From: Bugula neritina
Lineage: Eukaryota > Bryozoa > Gymnolaemata > Cheilostomatida > Bugulidae
DNA: 64,000 bases
Direction of reading: 5' to 3'
Assembly (NCBI GenBank): GCA_964035545.1
Contig: OZ037767.1
Location: 30,122,128-30,186,127 of the forward strand
The notes below the pieces were generated by a model. The model did not search any database. It saw only the letters and a program-made list of their open reading frames with translations, and had not been told where the DNA came from. The stretch's first letter is position 1. The number at the start of each line of letters is the position of its first letter. A program made the position numbers and the translations under genes. Below, one piece after another: positions 1-11,464 of the stretch.

Positions 1-602
1 TATTATGAAATTGGTTAGTTAAGGAAACAGCAAAGAAATTTTATGTTATAGCAATTTACAGTAAAATTTGCTATATCTGGTTTTACTATTAATTATAATT
101 ATAACAAATAAATCTAATTGAGGTATTAAAAATGTAAAATTTGGCAGAACATATGTTGCAAAAATTATTTATCAATTTTTTACATATTATATAAGCTGTA
201 AAACTTCTATCTGCCCATACAAGTACAACTCATATTCACACAGAGAAGAATAATTGGTTAATTTGGTAAGTCAAAGAATGGTGAATTATATTGTTATACT
301 CATATAATACACAATAACTAATTGAGGTTTCCAAGCAGTAATGAAAGAAATCTTTGGAACAAATGGAGCTTCATGTACTTTGACTCACCTGCACCTGCCT
401 GCCATATATGACATTTCTATGCAGGTTTCTTTTGTTAACATTACTCAGCTTTAACAGTGCTTTATGCTAATTCAGCATTGGTATTTGCTAGCTTGCTACA
501 TTTTTGCACAAACTTCAATTAGAAGAGGGTTGCATAATAAGAAACCGCACAGCTAACAGAAGTTTAAAAAAGCCACTAAGACAAGAATACAAGTCAGCTG
601 AC

Positions 603-725
603 CTTGCCAAGACCTTGACGATACCCAGACCAGTTGGTGTAGTAGCAGACGACTTTTCCCTTTGCCTGGGTCTCTTCTGGAGCCAGTAGTAAACAGAGTA
701 GCACAGCAGCACATGCTAATTGTAT
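603..725 (-). CDS. GH18 chitinase-like protein, single 5' exon (partial gene)
   Basis: Read on the minus strand from 725 to 603, this exon gives a hydrophobic leader (LACAAVLLCLLLA), a short spacer, then GKVVCYYTNWSGYRQGLGK. That last stretch is the first beta strand and start of the catalytic barrel in GH18 chitinases and chitinase-like lectins, which typically read CYFTNWAQYRPGLG. Chitinases are secreted enzymes that hydrolyse chitin; the leader fits a signal peptide. The exon follows a TTTTAG acceptor and ends at AAG|GTCAGC. No ATG lies in frame, so the start codon must be in an upstream exon (above 725) that I could not place. The catalytic DxxDxDxE motif would be in later exons to the left of the window, so activity cannot be judged. 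No second chitinase exon is visible in 1-602. Confidence 0.6.
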
Positions 726-3700
726 CTAAAATATTAATGAAAGGTCTGTGATTTGGCACACAAAACCAATGCAAATAAAAGTGTAATTCGTCTGTATGAA
801 GGAATTGTAGTGAGATAATGGTTTCCAAAACAGTACGATAGCAAACATTTTAATAGTAAAAATAATAAACAAACTGTAATTCAAATTAACTTTACAATTC
901 TTCTGCAGCTTTTTAAATTAATAACAAAAATAACACAAATTTAAAAAAATATAATAATGTGTAAGTTCTATTTACATCAACATAAGTAGATGAAATATGT
1001 GTGTCTCAAGTTTTACCTTCATGATTGCTTGTTGATCACCTCTGATCTATTTGATGGTACAAATTCTGCAGTTGGAATACAGCTTGTTGACCACCCAAAG
1101 AGCAAGAGGGAGGTTGTGTGCTACTCTCTAGAGCTGGCTGATGCTTTTATACAGAAGATAGGCCCTGCGTCAACACTGACTTGACGCATGGTTGCAGCCA
1201 GATCTAAACTATTAGTCAACAGATTCTGGATATAAGCCAGCAAACCACTCATCCACAAGGAGGGGCTCATTTTACCACCCCTTGCTGATTTAGCAGTCCA
1301 CTGAGTGACTGAATAGAACCTGGGCTAATTAACTCTGGAGCAAAGCAGTAGTTCATTCAAGAAGTTAACAAGTTACTGGTGATTCACTGCTTCATATGAT
1401 TACTGTTTTATGGGACTCATCATCTGGATGAACCATTATATTAATATATATGAAAACTTTTTCTTTGTCAGTAGCAGTGACTATGCAAAATGTTTGTTTT
1501 TTTGATAAAAACAGTCTTAGTCAGTCATACTGAGTCATTTAGCGTCATAGATAATTGAACGTCTACCAAACCCTTTCCTTTTTTAAAAGCTTATTACACA
1601 CTTATTACATGCTTATTACATGCAGCTTACTACACACATACTACATAGATTCTACAAATTATATACTACACACATACTACATGGCTACTACGTACATACT
1701 ACATAGTGTTCACTAGGATATTGTAGCAACAAAACATTTTGAAGCAGTGCTGAAGGGTTACTCTGGCAAGCAATAAACAACTTCTGGTGGCCAGTTGAAC
1801 ATTTTTTCTCATGACGAGTAGAATTGGCCTGAATTATATAACTTAATTTCTTTCTAAGACGATTGGCAACTATAAGGCTTGGCATGTTGAATTGGGTTCT
1901 GTCGTGTACCTCTTTAAAAAGCTGTACAAAGCATTTGATTTGAATTATAATGATCCCAATCTGCATTTCTTGTATTAAAATCTGCCAAAGTTAATGAAAC
2001 TGATGCTCCTTGAATCTTAACCAACATCAAGAATGGCTCTAAGTATTTTATAGTATTAAAATAATATCTTACAAACATAATGTCTTCGAATTGCTAAGTT
2101 CAAAACAAACACTAGACACTGGCTCATACTATTTTATGGTAACTGTTAAAAGACATGTGCTTATGTTTTTGACATACAGTACGTCATATGCAGACAAAGT
2201 AGTAGGGACAGCTGCAGTTCAATCTTTGTTTTAGTGAATATTTGTAGCATGAGGAGCTGCCTAAAAGAAGTGAAGCCCACGGGCTCAAAAGTCACCAATC
2301 AAATCAAAAACTTTGAAACTAAGCTAGTTTCTCCATCAAATGGGTCTATTTGTGTTTTTCATTTCATTTTTAATAGAAACTGTAAGAATTATTACATGGT
2401 GAAGGAGAGAGTTAAGAATATCTTTTGGCCATAGCATTAACTACAAATAATTCTAACACTGTTTTGGTTATACAACTTTATTTTAGGAATATTGGTCTTA
2501 ATTTTCTATTTTTCAAAAGATCTGTTTTTCAGCCAAGAGTGAGTGAATCAAACCAATGTTTAAATAAATTGAAATGTTAGTAATTAATGTTTTGTGATTC
2601 ATAGAATAATCTAGTATGATAAAACCAATGTGGTGTGCTGCAGTGTGTCTGTGTAGTGTTCTGGGAAAATTTGGTGCCTCGAGAGACGGTTTGGAAAAAA
2701 TTGATTCACTGTTTTACCATTCTGCACCATCGATTGCTGTCAAATGCTAATTTATATACTAATTAATGCAGTGAGATTAACCTCCTAAAAGGTAAATAAG
2801 TCTCCTAATCCAAATATCCGTCAATTTAATAAGATTTGTGATGGCTGAGGATAATTACTTTAATCTTCGGTTTCCTGTGGCTCTTTTGTTGACATTAAGT
2901 TGTGATGACTGTTTGGAGAATAGAATGGTTTCCCAGAAAATATGAAAAGAGTGTGCCAAGGTGTTGATATACACACTTTAATGATTTCACGTGTGATAAT
3001 AATAATCATGGGTCAATTGTGGACACAATTAATAGCGCTGCCAGGGAATAAAATAGTGGTATGAAGGAGACTATCTATTTAACTGTTACATAATCTTGAA
3101 TCTTAAACTGACAAAATCAATGTCTCTATTTATAATAAGTCAAAACAGTCTTTCAAGATTAAAAACTACACAATGTAGCATAGCATTATCAGTGTAAATG
3201 TTTACAAACAAAATTTTGCAGAGTTTGGTGCAGTACTGTGACGTCTTCAAAGAGCTGGCAAATATTAACCATTATAACAATGTTAAACATAATAGTTTGA
3301 AGTGACCTCTACCCAAACTTTGTGAAGAAGCTTCTACACAGCAGCAAACGTTGGCATGGCTACCCCAACAGATGCTTAGTATGGAACTACTTTTACAAAG
3401 TCTTCAATCCTGCACCCAACTGATTTGCTAGGACTGTCAAATCATTATGCATACCATGCAGTGTAAGTCTTCATTGACACGCCAAGTATGTTCACACTTT
3501 CACAGTCTTGTGTAAGTACTGCATGCATCATTTACAATGACTTGTGGACATTCAGAGATTCTTTGAAAGTACTAAGAAACCAAGCTCGTTACTGGAGCTC
3601 CAGTAATTAATTAGATGATTAACATTGTTCCTGTTTACGTTGTTGTAATGACACCACTGCAGCGTTACATGCAGACAACAGGAAATAAATTGGTCGTGAC

Positions 3701-4843
3701 TGGATGCTTGCTCGCAATGTGAAGTGTGTCGGTGCTCGTGATACCAAAACCCAGTTCATTTGAGTACACTACATTGACTCATTTCACTTTCACTATCGTC
3801 CAACATGTCAGCTACCCATTATTCACACTCACGCCTAGCTAGCCAACCCAACACTATGAAGGTTAGTACAACTTGCCTTACAAACTGAACCAAGTAGATT
3901 AGAAGTTAAAAACATCGAGAATATTTGTTGACCAACCGAGTCTTTGGTAGAAATGAAACTTGTAATATAGTTTAATAGATTTCATAAAACAAAGGAAAAG
4001 TTTAACCTTTAACCTTGCTTCTTATAACACACACTAAATGGTTCTATTTTGTAAATGTTTAAAATGTGGTAGAGGGCTGTAGTAAGTCCCACTTTTAACT
4101 GAAATATCTGACAAGAAGTGTTAAGATAATCCAGGTAGCAGTCTGGTATTATTATATAGACTAAATAGTAAAGCATCATTTCATAATCTTCGAATCCTTC
4201 CATTACCACATCCTGTCTTGAATCTCTGCAGATAATTGATTCGCAAGTATTTTTTGTTTATTTGATTACCAAATCAAGGATAACCCGAGATTATCTCTCA
4301 ACTCAATATTTTATATTTTTTTACAAATTATAAGACAGCTGCAAACCTCTTGCACTAATTAGACTTGTGATGATGGGAGCATAAAGATGACAAGTGCAAT
4401 TAATATTTAAAGATAACAGTTTAGGTAACCTTGTTGTGTGGTCATGTTTATTATGGTGGGGCCACCTTGTTGAGGAAACTTCATAAAATGTATTTCATGC
4501 TCATTATATAATAATCTGTCATCTTCAATGCTCAGCTACCACATTATGCTGCTGTATTAAAGTACAGTAATAATACACACAAAGTTGAAGTTGCTAATAG
4601 CATTTATTGAACTCACAAATATAACCATCAGTCCTGTCTAAAAGCATTTGACAAGTTACAAGGTTGGTGGCTGCAACACCAAACAAAAACTACACACTCC
4701 TTGACCCAACATGTGATTGACAGCAAATTAATAACAACTTTGGTGAATGATAGTGGTAATGATCATTAACATATATTCATAATGTACATCAGCATATGAA
4801 ACCAAAAAACAAGTGTGAGAGACGAGCGCCTGGCAAGTGCCTG
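726..4843. other. Gene-poor AT-rich stretch
   Basis: I find no convincing coding exon here apart from what the chitinase start would require. 990-1330 is less AT-rich and has a 64-codon open frame on the plus strand, but it resembles no family I know and may be an old repeat. 1580-1710 is a degenerate tandem array of TACTACACACATAC-like units. 3240-3850 is single-copy-looking sequence without clear exons. A TTTATT at 4604-4609 reads AATAAA on the minus strand, about 235 bp beyond the TOMM22 stop, and is a plausible polyadenylation signal for that gene. Confidence 0.5.
4604..4609 (-). promoter_or_regulatory. Candidate polyadenylation signal of TOMM22
   Basis: AATAAA on the minus strand, about 235 nt downstream of the TOMM22 stop codon. 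It is the first such hexamer I see after the stop. Position and sequence are suggestive only. Confidence 0.35.
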
Positions 4844-7800
4844 TTAGCGTGGTGTCTGTTGACTGGGCAGCATAGGCATGGGCACATCGGCAGTCATGTT
4901 CTGACCTGTCATGCCAGCGTTAGGTCCCAGCAGAATCTACAGAGAAGAGAGTAAAGGTGGATAATGGTGAGTAAAGGTGAGTAAAGGTGGGTAAAAGTAA
5001 GTAGATGTATGTAATGTATTATCATGATGTGTCAGCAAACAGCACGTAGTACAGATAACATGAAATTCGGAACCTTGTTTGGTAAATACTTCAATTGAAG
5101 CACTAGACTCTATAGCGCATATTCCTATTACTAATTTTTCAGTGAAGTTTCAGACTCTCTCCAAATGCACCAATACATGCAGTAAATAAATAAATACATG
5201 AAGCTGAATGCTATTATTCATTCTAGGCTGAAGCATACAAACTGCTAACATATTTGGAAGTAAAGCATGTCAGTGAAGATAGGAGTTGTCTTATTTTTCA
5301 TAATTTAAATCCAATAAAGCTTTGTAAGTTAAATACAGAAAAGAATAATAGAGGAATGAGCACACTCTGTGTGGATCAGGAGTAAAGAGTATTGAAAGCC
5401 CTAGCAGATGGATACCCAGCAAACATTTCTGTGTTCAACTTTTCAATATAATTTATATTCAATTGACATTAAAATTATTTTCATACAAAATTAGAGCTGA
5501 AACTTTAAAACAGACAAATGGCCAGTTGATAAAACTATCATACCAAATGCAGCACAATTGTAAATCTCATTGATATGATATGTTTGCTAATGTAATCACT
5601 GTCAAAAATGATAAATCTATAAACTTACTGATTTTTCCTGAGCTTTTTGAGCATCAACCATTTCCTGTCGAGTTGCCTCGAGATTGTACGGCATCAGGCC
5701 AATAATTGCAGAAGAGAATACAATCCACAACAGAGTACGAGAAGTACCAACGAGAGATTTCACACCTTTGCAAACAAAAAAAGTTATATTGAAAAACTAA
5801 CAAAACAGCTCATTGTTGTAAAATGCACAGTTAATGGGAAGCTGCTAAAATTCTGAGTTGAAACTTCGGATTTGTCCCCTCTATGAAATGCTAAACAGTG
5901 AGATCACCATTCCTGCACTAATATCTACAAGCGTGAGTGACAGCAGTTTCACAATATTGTTATGCTAAAATAGTAACTCAATTGAAACGGTAATGAGCAT
6001 AAAGTCTATAACTGCTACAAAGTGTGTGATACCGCTCCTTCTAGTCTGTGATGTTGCAGAGTAGAGTAGTATAGTATTCTCACAAAGGTAGAACTAACTC
6101 ACAGAAATAAAGCTTGAAAATAAAAAATAATGATCACATATATTAAACGTATATATATTTATATAACAGGTCTATTTGTCAAGTCATGCTCAAGTAATAG
6201 AGCAGGCAGGAAACCTCACCTTGCTGGCTTAAAGAGAATGCACCACAAACACCATTCCTAAGCTTTTCTGGAAACATCTCCGATAAGCCGACGAAGCGTT
6301 CATAATATGTTTCTTCTAACAACTGAAAGTGTAGTAGAAAGTAACTTAGCAATGGTACCAATTAATTCTATGAGTTTTTTTATGAGTTCAAATAAAAACA
6401 AGCAAAGGGAAACAACAAAATTGTTGAAATGATATATTGCACCCATGAACATGCTCACTATTGTACACTAGGAAAATATAAACTACAATAAAATGCCTTG
6501 AACAAAAAAGATTGACAAAAGAAATGGCTAATAAATAATTGTAGACAGCTCTAACAGTGATATAAAAAGTTGGAGATATAAAATAGACGAATTCTTGCTT
6601 CAAAACTAGAGATTGATAGCTGACTCCAATACTGGTTTTTTTCGTATTAATTACAAATATTTATAAAATTAAATATATTAATATTACACTCAGTAGTTAT
6701 GATACTTATAGTAGGTATAGTGATATTATGTAATTTATTAACTTTTCGTTATGCTACATCTACTTTGGATTTAGGTAAAATCAATCCTTAGAAGTTGTAG
6801 TAATAGTGATATTGACAGAGCTTAATGCACCATGATGATGATGATTATAGTTGTATTTATTATATATTGATATCAAAGTATTGTTGTAATTTTGCGGGTT
6901 TAATGAAATAGACAAGTAGTCTGCATGCCAATACTTGTAATTGTTAAATAAAAGTCTTTGTAAAATGTTGATTCTAATAGTCTTTATTGATGTGTCCTCT
7001 GCGAGCTCCAGTGTTAGACTGATTTGATACAAAAATGCTCGCCCTTATATACTGCCAGAAAAGTGCCTGCCACGTGGAGGTCCGAAATCGGCCGAATTCG
7101 GAGTTCCGCCGTCCGAAATCGGAAGGGTTCTGTCCGAAAATCGGACAGACCCCATCCGAAATCGTACCTTGGTTCCGAATTCGGCTTGCATACTTATTTA
7201 TTTAACATATAAAGAAAAAGTGGCGGGAAACATAACTCCAAAAACTATTACAGTAACTTAAAAACAAACAATAAAAATAGGAAGGCAATTCACAATTATT
7301 ACGCTATTCACTACGCTAAGAGCTTAGCTATAATTACAATATTTGAGGCATTAGAAAGCTACGCAAGGAGCTTAGCTATAATTACAACATTTAACAGTAT
7401 TTACAAAGTTACGCCAAGTCCATTATAATAGTGACGCGACATAATTACTAGAGCGTTAAAATCCATTACAGTATTCTTATACCATAGTTTATAAATATAA
7501 TATTAATAACGATAATTTAAATTTTATTTATACTTGAAGCTACTCACAAAATGAACAACTGGGTAAATATTCAATTTAATAATATTATTATTAATGTAAT
7601 TGTTATAATTACTACTTCAGTACTTGAAGTTGAACTGTACTTGAGTACTTATATTTGAATAATCGATAACTAAACTATAATATTAATTAATACTTATAAT
7701 TATACTTATACTAATACTATGAGACGGAGTACATATTCAACTATTAGTCTTGGACTAACTCCAAACATAATAAGATTACGTCCAACTTTAAGTATTGGTA

Positions 7801-7858
7801 TTAGTATTACCGAATCATCTTCTTCAATTTCCAATAGCTTTGAACTTGTCCCCGACAT
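4844..7858 (-). CDS. TOMM22: Mitochondrial import receptor subunit TOM22
   Basis: Four exons on the minus strand in transcript order: 7811-7858, 6220-6322, 5629-5765, 4844-4936. Together they are 381 nt, encoding 126 aa; human TOM22 is 142. TOM22 is the central receptor and organiser of the TOM complex in the outer mitochondrial membrane. The order of parts matches the family: a short acidic cytosolic N-terminus (EIEEDDS), the signature YYERFVGLSEMFPEKLRNGV (human ERLWGLTEMFPERVR), one membrane helix near residues 61-79 (TLLWIVFSSAIIGLMP), and an intermembrane-space tail beginning ILLGPN, identical to human. The N-terminal acidic region is much shorter than in vertebrates. All junctions are GT-AG and phases agree. 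The gene is transcribed in the same direction as the caspase upstream, with 3.6 kb between. Confidence 0.93.
7078..7190. repeat. Cluster of CCGAATTCGG / CCGAAATCGG motifs
   Basis: A GC-rich island inside TOMM22 intron 1. The perfect palindrome CCGAATTCGG occurs at 7092-7101 and 7175-7184. Between and beside them are two CCGAAATCGG, one CCGAAAATCGG and one CCGAAATCG. Base composition is unlike the surrounding sequence. Function is unknown; it could be a protein-binding site cluster or the remnant of a mobile element end. Confidence 0.6.
7300..7400 (+). repeat. Short direct duplication
   Basis: The block GAGCTTAGCTATAATTACAA occurs twice about 60 bp apart inside TOMM22 intron 1, each copy preceded by a CTACGC(T)AAG-like stretch. 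It is a simple local duplication. Confidence 0.5.
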
Positions 7859-9003
7859 TCTGATTCTGAGAGTAAGTTGATTATGAACTTGAAGATATTG
7901 AAAATTTTGTGTGGTAGTGTTCTATCGCTTTGAAGTTAACTTTACAAGTCAAAAGATAAAGATTAAATATTTAATAATGAAAATAGATTTTAATACTGAT
8001 ACTCAACATTTACACAATTTGAATTTGGGAGTGAGTCTGGTGACGGTGGGACCGTAATTAGATTTTATATAATTGCCAAATGAAACTGAAAGTTGTATAA
8101 CTAATACTATAGTTATTATTTCAATTTCATTTGACTTTACTATCACTGTACTTAAAGTTATAGTGCTTTTTTCATTGATTTTCACTTTCGGCTGGACCAC
8201 TACCAGTCAATTGTAATTTCAGCAGTCGCGTGAAACTTCAAGCTGGAAAAACTTGATATGATTGGCTAATCACAAGATACAGTCAATTTGGTTAGTCAAT
8301 TTATTTCGTAATTTATCCTATTATATCTTGCAACTAAAATAGTTGAAGGTTTTAACTTAAGCTGCTAAAAGCAATTTCTGACGAAGCATAACCAAACTAA
8401 GAGAGTTGTCTTTTCAAATGCAATCATTGAATTTCAGTTGACAACTCTCAAATGCATTGTTATCTATAATGGAGAAAATAAAATATTATAATAATATAAA
8501 TGATAACCCATACAACAGTAGAAATAGGAAGCTTTGTCCACTAAAATATAGAGAGTGCAAATTTAAATTGATTCCCTACCATGCTAGAGTTCTACAGCAA
8601 AGTGGAGGTATAGATAGAATTGACAGAAGTCACAGAACACAACCTCAAGACCAAATATATAGCAATGACCCCATCTAGCAGCTTAAAGCAGCATCAATGA
8701 ACATATGCCAAACATGTTTGGGGCCTGAAAAAGTTTATTGTCACTTTCTACTAGTACATGTGAGAGAACTTCTATAAATATATAAATAGAGCTCATCTGT
8801 AAAATCGCACAACAGGCATGAGTTTACGCTTATACCCCGTAGACACACTTTGTCTTAACGTGTTTAGAGGGAAAAGCTAGGCTGTGTAAAATCCTTCATT
8901 TTAGTTGTGCAAAATGTTATCGAAAATTACATGGAATAATTGGTAACAAAATAATGTTTTATCAACTGCAATTGGACATATCAAGTGTGCGTGCGTGCGT
9001 GCT

Positions 9004-9038
<35 letters not shown>

Positions 9039-11464
9039 AAATGCTGTGTTTTATTATTGTGTAAGGGTTATTGTATTTTATGACATATTGTGCAATTGTA
9101 ATGAGTGCATAATTACCTCATAGTATTGCACTGACTTTGAGTATAAATTACAGCTATTTCGATCATGTGATAGATATTTGCATACTTTTACTTAGTATAT
9201 TGATTCCTTGAAGGCAGATGTAATAAAGTTGTATATCTAGATACTACAAGTGCTATGTAAATACACACATTTAATGCATGGACAAGGGGTGTGTAAATGC
9301 TACAGTGCTCAAACTTCAAGAGTACTATTATTATTACTGCAATAAGCTAATGCTATACTAAGCTATAGGTAAATGTGTAATAGCCTTATGTGAATGCTCC
9401 CTTGCGTACAAAAGGCTGCAACTTGTTTTAACACAAGGCATTGTTCACTTTCCTCTTTCATTATTGTACAATTTTGCTAGTGCTGTGAATTTGTATGCCG
9501 ATTGAGTTAAGGGCTCCATATTTATTATGTTTGATCTGGTGTCTGGGTTAGGAATGCAGCTAGTTTAGCGCTTGCTGAAGTCGGAAATCCCTATGCTAGC
9601 TGCAATTTTCTGCTAGAATTCATACTTCACCTTAAAATACTTTTGCACACACTATGCCCAATATTAGAATTACATGCAGGCATTAAGATTAAATATAACA
9701 TTATGTTGTTTTTGCAGATCTTGCAAGCTAAAGCTGATATATGGAAGATAGTCAACCTGGTTGGTAACTGAACAGATACTGGGCTGCATCCGATGCATAC
9801 ACATGTTCAGGTAGAATTTAGAGCATATAAAGGTTATATTTTGCTTTCAAAGACTGTTTTCCTTATTTTAGTGTATTGTATGTATTCACATTAGAAACAT
9901 AATGTTGCTTCTACACTTACAAATGCAGGTATTAGTAGAGTTGGTTATATAGTTAATATCCAGTGTAGCATTGGCACAATGCCCTTAGTTATATGTTAGT
10001 TAATTCTATGCATGCCAAGTAGACCTAGCCGTGAATAGTAATTGTTTAATAATTAGCTTTTATATGATAGTCATGTTGGTGTTAATGTTTACTGATAAAT
10101 TTACACCAGACTGTCACAAGGCACTGCCAAGGTCTTTAGGTGAAGGAAGTCAAAATTTAACGGAAGCTCGAAGTTGGTAATCTGCCAACAAATTAGGGAG
10201 TTTCCCCATTGGAATAAGATTTCCCCAGCTTATATCCCGCAAACAACTAGTAAAAACCACCAATGAGGAATTTAAAGTTGTTTGTCAACATATTTCTTAT
10301 ACCAGGCAGCTTCCTTATTCTGATGTAAAAACAACACATATAAAAAGCATACTTTTAAATTTGCATAGTCGAATGAAGATTCCTTAATTGTCCCACTTTA
10401 ATATTGCTGAGCCTAGGATATGGTTTAGAGATGATGTGTAGTCATTTACTACGCCATGACAATTTGTAATGTAATTAACAAAATACATGATGTAGGCCTA
10501 TATATAATATATTAATATAAAATTATATTATATATAACTGAATTTGTTCATTAGAACTGTGAAATTTTGAGGTTTGTAGTTTTCCCACAAGCTTTAATCT
10601 TATGCCAACCTACATGTTGCCTAAATTTTCTCATTATAATTTTTGGTTTTGCCCACTTGATGAGTTTTTATGCTAATAATAAGAATTCAACAGTAAGAAA
10701 TTCAACCAACAATAAGAACAGATTAGGATCTGTCTTGGATACATAATATGACTATTTGCAAGTGACATGGCTCTTAGGATGGTCAGGTTTAGATTTCGCA
10801 AGATTAGCAATCCAAAGCCAAAAGACACATTGGAGGAGACATGCTAGGTCATAATATGCACCAGTACTTGTTAGATGTCAGAAATTAATTAGCGTTACAA
10901 AATAGAAGGCAGAGTATGGTTTAAATGAAACATCACCTGTTTCAATTGTATTGGAATTGCATTTTTTAGAACATGCACAATTTCTAACAAAAGACTATTT
11001 ACACACCCATTGCATTATCATACATAGAACTAGTATTCAAATAGATAACATCAGTAACTAAAATCAACACTCAAAGATGAATTCAGTTTGTAATCTTCAA
11101 CTGCTTTAAAGAAGATGTTTTTAATGAAAACAAGGAGTTATGGAAACAAGACCACATACTGATATTATGATTGTAAAATTAGAATAAAATAATCTAAAAT
11201 CTAGGCATAATTGAATATACCAACTGCAAACACAATAAAACAATCCTCATCTTGTTCATCAAACATTACATGTTGTAAAACAGTAGTGCATAGTTGACAA
11301 AATATAATATAAAATAATATAAAAAAACCCGAATAAAACTAAAAAAGTAGCATAAAATAATTCGAAACCGAGTATTAGTAAAAATATAGTTTCAATATTA
11401 TAGAACAAAGGCTGTAGTCAAATCATAACATGCAAGTGTGCCAGCTGTAGCCCTGGGTCTACTG
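7859..11464. other. Intergenic region between TOMM22 and the caspase gene
   Basis: It holds the TOMM22 promoter side and the caspase 3' flank. I see no supported gene. A 10-bp inverted repeat (GAGAGTTGTC ... GACAACTCTC) lies near 8400-8450. A (GT)n/(GC)n microsatellite lies at 8989-9040. A short frame after a TTTGCAG at 9711-9717 reads like a terminal exon but has no supported partner exon. Confidence 0.5.
8989..9040 (+). repeat. GT/GC dinucleotide microsatellite
   Basis: Short GTGC repeats run into a pure (GT)n tract, then (GC)n, then GTGTGT. It is alternating purine-pyrimidine sequence in the intergenic region. Confidence 0.85.

Noticed and set aside
990-1184. 64-codon plus-strand frame with DLFDGTNSAVGIQLVDHPKS
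   Set aside because: Looks less random than its surroundings but matches no family I know and has no clear splice context; left as unassigned.
8457-8678. 73-codon plus-strand frame between TOMM22 and the caspase
   Set aside because: Asn/Tyr/Lys-rich composition typical of random AT DNA; no splice partner or family.
9711-9770. Possible last exon ILQAKADIWKIVNLVGN after TTTGCAG
   Set aside because: No upstream plus-strand exon could be found in 7859-9700, so it is unsupported.
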